In this document: positions 1 through 8,264 of the stretch, piece after piece
How the letters are laid out: every line of letters starts with the position of its first letter
How positions within the stretch are numbered: the stretch's first letter is position 1
Translations under genes and position numbers: made by a program
NCBI RefSeq assembly: GCF_004006295.1
Contig: NZ_CP026095.1
Location: forward strand, 854,001-918,000
Origin: Peribacillus asahii
Lineage (GTDB): Bacteria; Bacillota; Bacilli; Bacillales; DSM-1321
Length of the DNA: 64,000 nucleotides
Direction of reading: 5' to 3'
The notes under the pieces: model-generated
Seen by the model: only the letters and a program-made list of their open reading frames with translations
What the model was told of the DNA's origin: nothing
The model's database searches: none

Positions 1-1
1 A

Positions 2-449
2 CTCGTTATTGTAAATACTGCTAGTAAATGCGGATTTACAGAAGCTGTATAAACGATATGAGAATAAAGGATTAACGATTCTTGGATTCCCTTGCAATCA
101 ATTTGGAGAACAGGAACCAGGGGAAAATGAAGAAGTAGAAGCTTTTTGTCAGTTGAACTATGGTGTTTCTTTTCCGTTATTTAGTAAGGTGGAAGTAAGA
201 GGAGAAGGTGCTCATCCTTTGTTTAAATATTTAACTTCAGTAGCGCCATTTGAAGGTTTAACAAACAGTTTCAATGCGAAACTGTTGAAAGCAAGATTAG
301 AGCAGGAATATCCTGAGTTATTGCCTGGAGATTCTATTAAGTGGAATTTCACCAAGTTTTTAATCGACCGCGATGGAAATGTTATGAAGCGATTTGAATC
401 AACAGATAGCCCGCTTGATATGGAAGAGGATATTGAAAAGTTATTATAA
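2..449 (+). pseudogene. Glutathione peroxidase family gene, frameshifted, 5' end outside window
   Basis: Thiol peroxidase of the glutathione peroxidase (BsaA/Gpx) family, which reduces peroxides with an active-site Cys. Positions 2-52 read LVIVNTASKCGFT, the active-site block with the catalytic Cys, and then run into TAA at 50-52. From about 45 the family sequence resumes in another frame (LQKLYKRYENKGL, then ILGFPCNQFGEQEPG, FCQLNYGVSFPLF and WNFTKFLIDRDG) and ends at TAA 447-449. The residues normally between GFT and LQKLY (typically PQYE/G) are missing, which fits a deletion of about 20 bp between two copies of an 8-bp repeat, of which one (gatttaca) remains. The ATG at 153 is internal, so it is not the start. 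This is a broken gene or an assembly error; family assignment is firm. Confidence 0.85.
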
Positions 450-460
450 GCGGAAAACAA

Positions 461-492
461 AGACTGTCGAAAGCTCGACAGTCTTCTTTTTT
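461..492. terminator. Intrinsic terminator between gpx and the AIM24 fragment
   Basis: A perfect 10-bp stem (461-470 with 475-484) with a 4-nt loop is followed by a T-rich tract at 485-492. It lies 11 bases after the gpx stop and also faces the end of the convergent AIM24 fragment. Confidence 0.85.
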
Positions 493-652
493 ATTTCTCA
501 AATAAATTAAAGATTCCTTTTGCGATACTTCCTTCATCAGAAGAACCGCCATTATGCGGCATTGCTGCAAAAACACGGCTTGATAGACGGCTGAATGGAA
601 GGGATTGAATCCACACTTTACCAGGGCCGCGCAATGTAGCAAAGAACAAGCC
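491..652 (-). pseudogene. 3' fragment of AIM24/TIGR00266-family gene (target gene, distal part)
   Basis: The minus strand from 652 encodes GLFFATLRGPGKVWIQSLPF, continues through FSRLSSRVFAAMPHNGG and stops at 491-493. This is the C-terminal end of the AIM24/TIGR00266 family (beta-rich proteins of unknown biochemical role). It aligns residue for residue with the end of the second copy at 17,821-18,608. Upstream of 652 the similarity stops abruptly. The missing N-terminal part is found at 24,960-25,583 in the same orientation and ends at exactly the preceding residue. The fragment has no plausible start of its own. It is read as the distal half of a gene split by the 653-24,959 element. Confidence 0.85.
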
Positions 653-662
653 TGCTCTTATA

Positions 663-683
663 CTACCTTGAAATATGTCCACT
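663..683 (+). repeat. Left terminal inverted repeat of the element
   Basis: CTACCTTGAA, three variable bases, then TGTCCACT; 10 bases inside the left AIM24 junction. It matches the reverse complement of 24,844-24,864 at 18 of 21 positions, so it is a candidate recombinase binding site. Confidence 0.6.
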
Positions 684-1107
684 AAAGGCAAACCTAGTAG
701 GACATTGAGTTTTTCTATCGCAGTCTTCTGGACACTCTTTTTATGTGAAAATGGTTAAAATGGGAAATCGAGAGTTCGTGAGCGTGAAACAATATCCTAA
801 TTTACCCATTTTTATTGGACGCTTTTATTGGTCTTGAGCAATTTTTATTCTACTTAATGTTAATTTACTTTTCAATCTAGGGGCTAATTTGATTGCGGTT
901 TCAGTTACTAATTGCATTTTTGTACTTCAAAACTGAACCCGTTACCTAAAAAGTAGCGTGTTTGCCTAAAACCTATTTTCTTATGCTTCCAATAAAAGGC
1001 CAAATCCATTGAATCAATTAGAAATATTTTCAGTTAAAGATGATAAACTTAATTTATTTGTTAGAATATTAGTGGGGAAATTTTCTTATGAATGAGAGGT
1101 TTTATTG
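684..1107. other. Non-coding left end of the element
   Basis: No convincing gene. Near the end there are further TGTCC/GGACA half-sites (about 706-711 and 729-735) that resemble the core of the terminal repeat, which could be additional recombinase sites. The rest is AT-rich. A Shine-Dalgarno AGAGG at 1095-1099 belongs to the next gene. Confidence 0.4.
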
Positions 1108-1827
1108 ATGACAATCTTTATGGGCATTAGAACAGAACAGTTTGTATTTGCAGCTATTGATACCAGAGCAACTATAAAAAATAGTGATGGTCCTCAAGAA
1201 ACTAAAGAGGGTTCAAGAAAACTATATTGGCTAGATAATTATAATATAAGTTTTGCAACAATTGGAACAGTTTTAAAGGGAGAGTATATTCCCTCAATTG
1301 ATGATCATCTTCGGATTGGCTCTTATATAATAGATAAAATTAATAATAATAATGGAACAAGAAAGTCTTACAAGCAGATTGTTAATGAAATTGCCAATGT
1401 GTATAGCAAGACATATAATCAACAGGCTTATGATGGTACTTCTATTACAATGATTTTTGGTTGCGAACCCGATGGAGAACCATTTTTATATGAGTGTAGA
1501 AGCCCTGACTTTACTCCAAAGATGGTTAAAAAAAACATAGCTTTGTTTCGTGGGTCCGAAGAACAAGAGTATAAAACACAAAGTATAGAAGTTTTCCGTA
1601 AACTAAGGGGCTGTTGGCTAAGAAGAGTTCTGAAAAAAGAGAATAAAATAAACTTACAAGTATGGTCTAAAAGAACCTTCGACTCAATAAGCAATAATAA
1701 ATATGTTGGATATCCTTTACTTTTAAATATTATTTGGAGTAACGGTAACCAACAAAAAGATACAATAAGTGAAACAAATCTTTCTATAAAGGAAGAATTT
1801 AATGTGAAATTAAAAAAATTATTGTAG
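1108..1827 (+). CDS. Proteasome/HslV-like Ntn-hydrolase-fold protein (candidate)
   Basis: A 239-aa protein. The ATG at 1108 is chosen over the TTG three bases upstream because AGAGG (1095-1099) is 8 nt away. With that start the second residue is Thr, and counting it as residue 1 puts an Asp at exactly position 17 (AAIDTRAT), the spacing of the catalytic Thr1/Asp17 pair in proteasome beta subunits and HslV. A Lys-rich KEGSRKLYWLD follows, where the family has Lys33. Next come ISFATIGT, like the family's alternating beta-strand core, a middle strand pair (TMIFGCEPDGEPFLYE), and FRGSEEQ in the place of the usual GSG turn. The C-terminal ~70 residues are basic and unlike HslV. No HslU/Clp partner is adjacent. 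The fold call rests on motif spacing only. It lies 1 kb upstream of gajA and may be defence-linked. Confidence 0.5.
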   Translation: MTIFMGIRTEQFVFAAIDTRATIKNSDGPQETKEGSRKLYWLDNYNISFATIGTVLKGEYIPSIDDHLRIGSYIIDKINNNNGTRKSYKQIVNEIANVYSKTYNQQAYDGTSITMIFGCEPDGEPFLYECRSPDFTPKMVKKNIALFRGSEEQEYKTQSIEVFRKLRGCWLRRVLKKENKINLQVWSKRTFDSISNNKYVGYPLLLNIIWSNGNQQKDTISETNLSIKEEFNVKLKKLL

Positions 1828-1872
1828 GTAACTAATACCCCTGTTCTTTTAACAAGAATCTGACTCTGTTAA

Positions 1873-2290
1873 ATGATGCTGTTAATTTTACGGGAGCACC
1901 TATTTATGGTCCATCCAGGTTTTAATTCACTATCTCCGGTGGATATTGTCCAAATCCTAACGGAGAAGGGTGTTCCACCACACAAAGTCATTATCGCTCA
2001 CATTGAAGTCGCTTTTCCTGTAGGAAAGGGTGAGTTTAGTGGTAGAACTTACAAAGCGTGATGTTTTCCTTGAAATTTGATATATTTACTGCTCCACGTT
2101 TCGCTTTCCTGAATCCTTTGAAGGCACCAACTGATAAAATCAGAATAACCACTTTTAAAAAACTTATAGCTGGAGGGCACGGTCAACGAATTCTAGTTTC
2201 GCACGATTCGCTAACGAAGAACATTATGACAATCAACGTGGGTCTGATATTTTATATGCACTTGAAGTGTCAAAACCGAAAATGAGAGAA
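1873..2290 (+). pseudogene. Decayed phosphotriesterase-family hydrolase gene
   Basis: Two adjacent reading frames (1873-2061 and 2058-2285) carry consecutive pieces of the metal-dependent phosphotriesterase-like family. The first has HPGFNSLSPVDIVQILTEKG followed by VIIAHI, the family's 'leader plus gHxD' region. The second has FDTF-like FDIFTAP, then KLIAGGHGQRILVSHDS, the family's 'li..Gy.drillSlD' strand. The frame changes at about 2060, no intact start region is present, and similarity fades after about 2290. There is no room for the full ~300-aa protein. It is a remnant and not evidence for an active enzyme. Confidence 0.55.
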
Positions 2291-2850
2291 TTTGGAATGA
2301 TAGAACAAATCAATAATATTTTTGTTGTAAATCTAGCAGAGAGCTCTTAGCATCGATTAAGACTTCAAATCGCTTAAATTTAAACTATTATAACGGTGCA
2401 TTAAACAATGTGGGATTAACGCCCCTTTTATTGAAATCCTTATTGAACTAACAGGTGCAAGAGTTATAAAAGCAACGCTACTATGTAAAATTAAATAAGG
2501 CACAAAGCATTGATTTGCTTGTGTCTTTATTTGATGTCACACATTGTATAAACGATTTATTTTGTTGTTTTAGATCTCTAATAAGACCTCTTCCACAACA
2601 ACCAAAAAGGAACGTGACTCACGTTCCTTTTATGTGTGACTTTATATAAAGGCCTTTGCTTTACAAGGTTTTTAAAACTTTTTAGGTCTTTAAATAAAAT
2701 TTCTTGGCGTTGCTTTTGGCGTATACTTTATTTCTATAAGACAGCCCAATTTATTTTTAAGTGATATAAAATAAAGAGCATTTCTTCAAAAAATCCAATT
2801 GGAATATTATGTGTTTTTTATGCTATGATTCATTTAAGAGGTGATATATT
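2291..2850. other. Intergenic region upstream of the Gabija-like operon
   Basis: AT-rich, with no gene seen. It holds a weak hairpin at about 2500-2530, the strong terminator at 2605-2631, and the Shine-Dalgarno AAGAGGTG (2836-2843) for gajA. I could not assign a convincing SigA promoter. Confidence 0.5.
2605..2631. terminator. Bidirectional intrinsic terminator
   Basis: A perfect 12-bp stem (2605-2616 with 2620-2631) with a 3-nt loop, flanked by A and T tracts. It isolates the defence operon from upstream transcription. Confidence 0.85.
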
Positions 2851-4842
2851 TTGGATAAAGAAACGATAAAATATCCTTTCATATCGAGAGTTATTATTAA
2901 AAATTTTAGAAATTTCAAAAATGTAGATGTTGATTTAACTAATAAACAAGTAATCCTTGGAGAAAATAATATTGGAAAAACAAATTTTATAAAAGCATTA
3001 CAATTAGTCTTAGATCCTAATTTATCAGACTATGATAGGTACTTAGAAGAGACAGATTTTAATGATACAATCGAAACACCGTTCGATAATAAGGAGATAA
3101 TTGAAATATCATTAGAAATTCAGGGATTCGAACATAACACAGCACTTTTAGCGACATTTTGTGATGCAACTATTAATACAAATCCACCAACTATAAGAAT
3201 TACATATGAGTTTGCCCCAATTAGCGATAAAGAATATGGTTATTTAATCTATTTGGGCGAAGATAAAAGTTTTGCTTTCACCCATCAACATCGTAAAATG
3301 TTAAATTTAAAAGTAATTAATGGCCTACGAGATGCAAATAGTGACTTTAAAAATTTAAGAAAATCTCCCCTAAATCAATTACTTAAACAATATGATTTTG
3401 ATAAAGCGGTTTTAAAAGAGATAGCTCAAAATATGAAAGATGAAGGCAAATCTATTTTGAGTTTTGAAGAGTTAATCGATTTAAAAGAAAAAATTAATAA
3501 AAATATTATCAAGATTGTAGGTAATCAAACTTCCTACTCTGATATTTCTTTAGAAACTGTTGATATTAATCCTGATAAAATTCTAAATACATTAAAGTTA
3601 ATGATTGGTTCTAATAAACAACGTCCTACGTCAGAAGTAAGTTTAGGTGTCACAAATATACTATACATATCTTTAGTGTTACTCTCTTTAGAGGATAAAA
3701 CTATTCCTACTTTAATAATAAAAGAAGAGTTAGAGAAATTAAGAGAAATTGATAGTGAAAATCTACTGGATGAATTTTATGAAGTACAGGGAGAAAGATA
3801 TTATAAATTATCTCAAGAAAAAGAAATCTCTCTTGAGTTATATAAATTCTTTAGTAATAATTATGATTCTGATAAGGGTCACACAATCTTAGTGATTGAA
3901 GAGCCTGAGGCACATCTACATCCTATTTTACAACGGTGTATTTTTAGAGATGTAATGCGAAAGCCATTGTCTATTATTTTAACAACTCATTCTACAGATA
4001 TAACGTCAGTGTCTCCTATTAACTCAATTGTTCATTTGAGACTGGAAGAAGACTCGACATCTATACATTCAACCAATAATATTAATCTTAATACAAAAGA
4101 TAAGTTAGATATAGAAAGATATATGGATGTAAAAAGAAGTGAATTATATTTTGGAAAAGGTGTAATACTAGTCGAAGGAATTGCCGAGGAATACTTGATA
4201 CCACGATTAGCTTTAAATTTAGGGATAGATTTAGACTTTTATGGGATCGTATGTTGTAATATCAATTCTACTAACTTTAAACCTTATATTGCTCTACTTA
4301 GGGAGCTTGGTATTCCTTATATAATTTTCACAGACGGTGACTATTATTATGAAATTGAAGATAATTCCTCTTCAAAAGCTAAAACTAAACGAATATATCA
4401 CGAATTAGAAAAAGATGATCACAAAAATAAAGGGTGGTTAGGCTTAGATCTAGCTTACGATGCATTAAAAGAATTAAGGATATTTAATTCGGATAAGGAT
4501 GGTTCTTCGGAAGAGGATTATAATAAAGAAGGTTATTATTTTAGTCACTATACTCTAGAAATTGATTTAATGATTGTGAATGCTGGAGACAGAGTGGCTT
4601 CAGAATCTATTTGTAATACATTTAAAGAATTAACAATAGGAGGAGATCAACAAAAAGAAAATTTTACAAATGATTTTGAAGCAGGAGATTTCTATAGTTG
4701 CTTAAGAAAGATTGAAAACAGTCAAAATAAAGTAGGTAAAGGAAGATTTGCCCAAAGGTTATCTACATATTCACACTTACTGGTCCCTTCGTATATTGAA
4801 AATGGTTTGAAAAGTCTTATATCAAAAATAACAGGTGATTAA
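2851..4842 (+). CDS. gajA: Gabija-like GajA: OLD-family ATPase with TOPRIM nuclease domain
   Basis: A 663-aa protein beginning with TTG after AAGAGGTG at 7 nt. The N-terminal AAA/ABC-type ATPase has a P-loop at about residues 36-44 (GENNIGKTN), an ABC-like Walker B at about 347-357 (VIEEPEAHLHP) and a following LTTHSTD switch. The C-terminal TOPRIM domain has the catalytic Glu in ILVEGIAEE (about 440) and the acidic DGD motif in FTDGDYYYE (about 495). This is the class 2 OLD arrangement of GajA, the nuclease of Gabija. Gabija is an anti-phage system in which GajA senses nucleotide depletion and nicks DNA, working with GajB. At 663 aa it is longer than the best-known Bacillus cereus GajA (about 578 aa). 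The helicase gene follows directly, and codon use is very AT-rich, fitting cargo DNA. Confidence 0.8.
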   Translation: MDKETIKYPFISRVIIKNFRNFKNVDVDLTNKQVILGENNIGKTNFIKALQLVLDPNLSDYDRYLEETDFNDTIETPFDNKEIIEISLEIQGFEHNTALLATFCDATINTNPPTIRITYEFAPISDKEYGYLIYLGEDKSFAFTHQHRKMLNLKVINGLRDANSDFKNLRKSPLNQLLKQYDFDKAVLKEIAQNMKDEGKSILSFEELIDLKEKINKNIIKIVGNQTSYSDISLETVDINPDKILNTLKLMIGSNKQRPTSEVSLGVTNILYISLVLLSLEDKTIPTLIIKEELEKLREIDSENLLDEFYEVQGERYYKLSQEKEISLELYKFFSNNYDSDKGHTILVIEEPEAHLHPILQRCIFRDVMRKPLSIILTTHSTDITSVSPINSIVHLRLEEDSTSIHSTNNINLNTKDKLDIERYMDVKRSELYFGKGVILVEGIAEEYLIPRLALNLGIDLDFYGIVCCNINSTNFKPYIALLRELGIPYIIFTDGDYYYEIEDNSSSKAKTKRIYHELEKDDHKNKGWLGLDLAYDALKELRIFNSDKDGSSEEDYNKEGYYFSHYTLEIDLMIVNAGDRVASESICNTFKELTIGGDQQKENFTNDFEAGDFYSCLRKIENSQNKVGKGRFAQRLSTYSHLLVPSYIENGLKSLISKITGD

Positions 4843-4843
4843 G

Positions 4844-6616
4844 GTGAATGAAACTTACTTAGAAAAAGTGAAAATGTTAGAAAATGATAGAGAGCAGACA
4901 ATAGCATATAACTCTAAGGGATCAATTGTTATCAAGGCTGGACCAGGAAGTGGAAAAACAAATGTTTTAACTCTAAAAATGGCAAAGTTGTTAAAAGAAA
5001 AAATTAAGTTTCCAAGAAAAGTTGCGTGTATAACTTTCAGTAATGAAGCTACTAAGGAAATTAAAGAACGGGTTCAGCAACTAATTGACTATGATAAGAA
5101 TAACTCGTTCATAGGTACTATTCATTCTTTTTGTTTATCCCAAATATTAAAGCCGTATGTAAAGCTCTTTGAATATGGGATAAACAAAGACTTTAAAATT
5201 ATTTCAAAAGAGGATAAAGCTAAGTGGATTGACGAGATCAAAGAAAACTTATCTATTAGTCCAGATATGCTAAGTATCACAGAGATTGATAAAGAAAGAA
5301 CATATATGATAGAAGGCGATAGTCAAGTGAGCATTGAAATATTTGATATTGCTTTACGAGTCGCCAAAGCCTTTGAACAAAGACTTTTAGAGAACAATAT
5401 GGTCGACTTTATCTCGATGGTAAAAATTGCTACAGAAATGATACAAAATGAACCTTATCTGAGGAAATGTTTAGAGGCCAAATTTCCTTATATATTGATA
5501 GATGAATATCAAGATTTAGGAAAACCTCTACACGAAATGGTATTAACACTAATTCAAAAGACAAATATAAAGATAGTAGTTGTAGGTGATCCAAACCAAA
5601 CTATTTATGGATTTAATGGTGCAATACCGGCATATTTATTAGAACTTGAAAACATAGAAAAGTTTGAAAGTGTAGAATTGAAAAATAATTATAGAAGTCA
5701 TCAAAAAATATTAGATATATCGTCAAATACTATGAACTTACCCGCAGGTTTTTTTAATGCTAAGAAACTTGTTAAAAAAGCACCAGAAATCAATCTCATA
5801 AAACTTAAAGGGGACCATATTGCTCAATATCAATATATTGCTGATGAAATAATACCTACTTGTTTAGAAAAGGGCATAGAATACAGTAAAATTGCAATTC
5901 TTATTAGAGCGAAAAATAAAGTGAAAGATTGTCAAAAAATTCTTGAGCAAAACGGTATTCCACACTATGTAATGGTATTTGATTTTAACAGAGGGAAATT
6001 TATTAGATTCTTAGAAGACAGTGCTGCTTGGATATTAAATAATCGCAAAATTTACTTTAAAGATCTTTTTAATGAATGGATTACTTTTAAGTATGATACA
6101 GCACCATCAAGTAAAATAGTTAATGAAGAAAGAATATTTTTATACTTAACGTTAATAAATTCTAAAGAACATATATCAAACCTTGTAGAGTGGGTAAAAT
6201 ATATCTTTATTAATTTAGATTTAAAGAAAAATATTGTTTCATCTTCTAGACATATTGATGATACTAAAGATTTGAGAGCTTTTGTAAAGTTTATTACAGA
6301 GAATAAAGAAAAATTGGATATTGAGAAATTTTCAAATTTAGGTGTTCAAGGTGATACTGTATCATTACTTACAATGCACAGTTCTAAAGGATTAGAGTAT
6401 GAAGTAGTTATTATGCCTGCGATGGAAGAAGGGACATTCCCATTTTATAGAGTTAAAGAATCTGAAATGGAAGAGGAAAAAAGAATATTTTTTGTATCAT
6501 TGACTAGAGCTGAGTCAATTTGTTATTTCTTAATGTCAAAAAGTTTATCTGGATATAGGAAAGAACCATCCAGATTTATAAAAGATATTGATTTTACCTC
6601 AATCAAAGAAGAATAA
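4844..6616 (+). CDS. gajB: Gabija-like GajB: UvrD/PcrA-type superfamily 1 helicase
   Basis: About 590 aa. GTG at 4844 is preferred because AGGTGA (4833-4838) lies 5 nt upstream; an in-frame GTG at 4835 would overlap the gajA stop and has no site. All SF1A motifs are present: Walker A AGPGSGKT (about 33-40), motif Ia TFSNEATKEI, GTIHSF, Walker B LIDEYQD (about 220), motif III VVGDPNQTIYGFNGA, motif IV NNYRSH, motif V TMHSSKGLE (about 511) and motif VI FFVSLTRAE (about 555). It starts one base after the gajA stop, so the two are translationally coupled. In Gabija, GajB is the helicase partner of the GajA nuclease. It is longer than reference GajB (about 494 aa). A generic OLD-UvrD pair outside the strict Gabija clade is the alternative. 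Confidence 0.8.
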   Translation: MNETYLEKVKMLENDREQTIAYNSKGSIVIKAGPGSGKTNVLTLKMAKLLKEKIKFPRKVACITFSNEATKEIKERVQQLIDYDKNNSFIGTIHSFCLSQILKPYVKLFEYGINKDFKIISKEDKAKWIDEIKENLSISPDMLSITEIDKERTYMIEGDSQVSIEIFDIALRVAKAFEQRLLENNMVDFISMVKIATEMIQNEPYLRKCLEAKFPYILIDEYQDLGKPLHEMVLTLIQKTNIKIVVVGDPNQTIYGFNGAIPAYLLELENIEKFESVELKNNYRSHQKILDISSNTMNLPAGFFNAKKLVKKAPEINLIKLKGDHIAQYQYIADEIIPTCLEKGIEYSKIAILIRAKNKVKDCQKILEQNGIPHYVMVFDFNRGKFIRFLEDSAAWILNNRKIYFKDLFNEWITFKYDTAPSSKIVNEERIFLYLTLINSKEHISNLVEWVKYIFINLDLKKNIVSSSRHIDDTKDLRAFVKFITENKEKLDIEKFSNLGVQGDTVSLLTMHSSKGLEYEVVIMPAMEEGTFPFYRVKESEMEEEKRIFFVSLTRAESICYFLMSKSLSGYRKEPSRFIKDIDFTSIKEE

Positions 6617-6810
6617 TGATTCCTTGATCTGAGGTACATCTAAGTAACGTATTTCTGTTTTGCTTAAAAACTTTCCTGTTTTAGGGTGATTTGATGAACC
6701 AGCATAAGCAAAAGGAACAAAAGATCAAATGTGATCTCTATTAAGACATTATATCTGAAATCATTAAAACGCATTTTTTATAGTATTAACATAGCAAGTA
6801 AAAAGCATAT

Positions 6811-6853
6811 AACCAACAAAAAGAGACTAGCGACTAGTCTCTTTTTGTTGGTT
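6811..6853. terminator. Strong intrinsic terminator downstream of gajAB
   Basis: A perfect 20-bp stem (6811-6830 with 6834-6853), loop CGA, with an internal A-run/T-run pair. It can act in both directions and closes the defence operon. Confidence 0.85.
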
Positions 6854-7026
6854 TAAACAATATAAGTCACGCGACTATACTAATTTAAAAATGATTGAAT
6901 CATTTCAGTAACTTTTTACCTTTGATGAGGAGTCAATTTTTTAGCTGTATTAACCAAGTTTACTAAATCGGTAGTGTATTCGGTAATCGAAAAATGCTGG
7001 TTATGGCAGTATGTTTTCTGAATGGA

Positions 7027-7082
7027 AAAAGAGCCGGAATATATAAGAAGTGCATTAAAACTTGCATATTTCAGGCTCTTTT
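7027..7082. terminator. Bidirectional terminator-like hairpin
   Basis: A 9-bp stem, AAAAGAGCC (7027-7035) with GGCTCTTTT (7074-7082), has a long partly paired interior. It lies downstream of the minus-strand gene at 7147. Confidence 0.5.
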
Positions 7083-7146
7083 ATTTAATTTTTTATTGTG
7101 TTTAAGCACCCGTTTGTTGAATAAGACAATTTCGATTTACGTAGTT

Positions 7147-7620
7147 CTAATCCCAACAATTAAAGATTATCTCTCCAATTCTTTCAGGCTTCCAAAAAGC
7201 TATTAGTTCCAATTCAGCACTATTCAATTCATTGTTATTTTGTAAAATACTCTTTTTAGAACCTAGCCTTAGTATTACGGGTGCATTTAGTTCCTTAGTA
7301 TCCAGAACATTATAAAAAGGGCTAAACTGTTTGAATAACTCAGGTTCATCAATAAAAGTAATCTTTCCAAATTCTACGTCAAAAGCAAAAGCCATATAAG
7401 GATAATGTACATTAAGCAATATATGCAAATGTTTATTAAAAACTTTAGCTTCGACATCAAAAAAATTAGTGGCTACCTGTGGTTCTTTAAAATCCAACAC
7501 TTTTCCGCCATTCCTGCTAATCAGACTAAAACATATCTGTTTAAATTGTTTTTCATCAATTGTTGCTGGTTTATTATGTTCTGCATTATAAAAACCAGTT
7601 ACGCCATTAGGAAGTTTCAT
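7147..7620 (-). CDS. Conserved hypothetical protein, 157 aa
   Basis: A soluble 157-aa protein starting MKLPNGVTGFYN. I do not recognise a named domain with certainty. It has alternating hydrophobic strands (HLHILLNVHYPYMAFAFDVE, then ITFIDEPELFKQF) and a conserved-looking tail (ELNSAELELIAFWKPERIGE). There is no signal peptide or membrane segment. It is the first of a run of single-gene units on the minus strand that are separated by the intergenic repeat (R1 at 7671-7747 lies just upstream). Proteins of this size and setting in Bacillus are often immunity-like orphans, but nothing here proves that. Confidence 0.7.
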   Translation of the reverse strand: MKLPNGVTGFYNAEHNKPATIDEKQFKQICFSLISRNGGKVLDFKEPQVATNFFDVEAKVFNKHLHILLNVHYPYMAFAFDVEFGKITFIDEPELFKQFSPFYNVLDTKELNAPVILRLGSKKSILQNNNELNSAELELIAFWKPERIGEIIFNCWD

Positions 7621-7670
7621 TAAGCAACCAACCTCATTTATAATTTTCTATAGCTTATATTCTCCATTCC

Positions 7671-7747
7671 TTCTTGAACAAACCTGCTCCGTTACTTCAA
7701 TAAGAAAAGGCGGTTCTGCGCTATTGAAGCATCGCACCCATTAGTTT
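7671..7747 (-). repeat. Intergenic repeat R1 (minus orientation)
   Basis: Reading the minus strand: TAATGGGTGCGATGCTTCAA ... CTTATTGAAGTAACGG ... GCAGGTTTGTTCAAGAA. The conserved outer and inner blocks match the other copies. Its orientation follows that of the flanking minus-strand genes. Confidence 0.7.
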
Positions 7748-8093
7748 AATAATTTTCAAGTTCAACTTCTAAATCTTTTAAGATTACATCTATTTTAACC
7801 ACTGCTGTATCATCATCAGTTGGAAAAATAGATGGTTTTATGCCATCATTTTTCATTCCAGTAAGCCATTTATCAACAAAATCATTCAAGTCAATCGGTT
7901 TAGCTTTACATTCTGACCATTCATTTTTAGCACAGGCTTCTGCAAATTCCTCTTTGGGGAATAATGGAATAATTGTATTACCTTCCTCATTCTGTCCTGT
8001 TGCCCAACCATCATTGTACAAGCCCCAAACTTCTTCAAAATCTACAACCTTTTTTATGAAATACTCGTATCTAATATTTGGTGGTTGTTTCAT
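7746..8093 (-). CDS. DUF2750 domain protein
   Basis: A 115-aa soluble protein. The block DGWATGQNEEGNTIIPLFP, then EFAEACAKNEW, LNDFVDKWLTGM and DGIKPSIFP are the diagnostic string of DUF2750, a small family of unknown function often found in immunity-protein-like neighbourhoods. The length is normal for the family and no residues look broken. It is a single-gene unit between repeats R1 and R2, on the minus strand. A toxin-immunity role is inference from context only. Confidence 0.8.
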   Translation of the reverse strand: MKQPPNIRYEYFIKKVVDFEEVWGLYNDGWATGQNEEGNTIIPLFPKEEFAEACAKNEWSECKAKPIDLNDFVDKWLTGMKNDGIKPSIFPTDDDTAVVKIDVILKDLEVELENY

Positions 8094-8166
8094 TACTGCT
8101 TCCTATTCATTAGCATTATTCCTTTTTCGATTATTAAAATATCATTTTCTGCTATTTTATCACCAG

Positions 8167-8259
8167 TTCTTGTTCAACTAAACTGCGACGTTAGCACAAT
8201 AAGAAAAGCTGCCTTCGATAGCAGCTAGATCTTAAACATAAGCACTCGTTAGTGGAACA
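8167..8259 (-). repeat. Intergenic repeat R2 (minus orientation)
   Basis: Nearly identical to R7 (12,424-12,516) but inverted. It shares the core AGCTGCTATCGAAGGCAGCT and the flanks CTTATTGTGCTAACG and GCAGTTTAGTTGAACAAGAA. Confidence 0.75.
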
Positions 8260-8264
8260 ACATA

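Larger units (their letters stand above)
6617..7146. other. Intergenic region after gajB
   Basis: No intact gene. On the minus strand, 6617-6722 reads through as VPFAYAGSSNHPKTGKFLSK and then KTEIRYLDVPQIKE, which looks like the tail of a degraded protein gene I cannot identify. Two strong hairpins follow (6811-6853 and 7027-7082). Confidence 0.35.

Noticed and set aside
6994..7206. 70-aa frame on the plus strand
   Set aside because: It runs through a terminator hairpin and into the end of a convergent gene; no ribosome-binding site.
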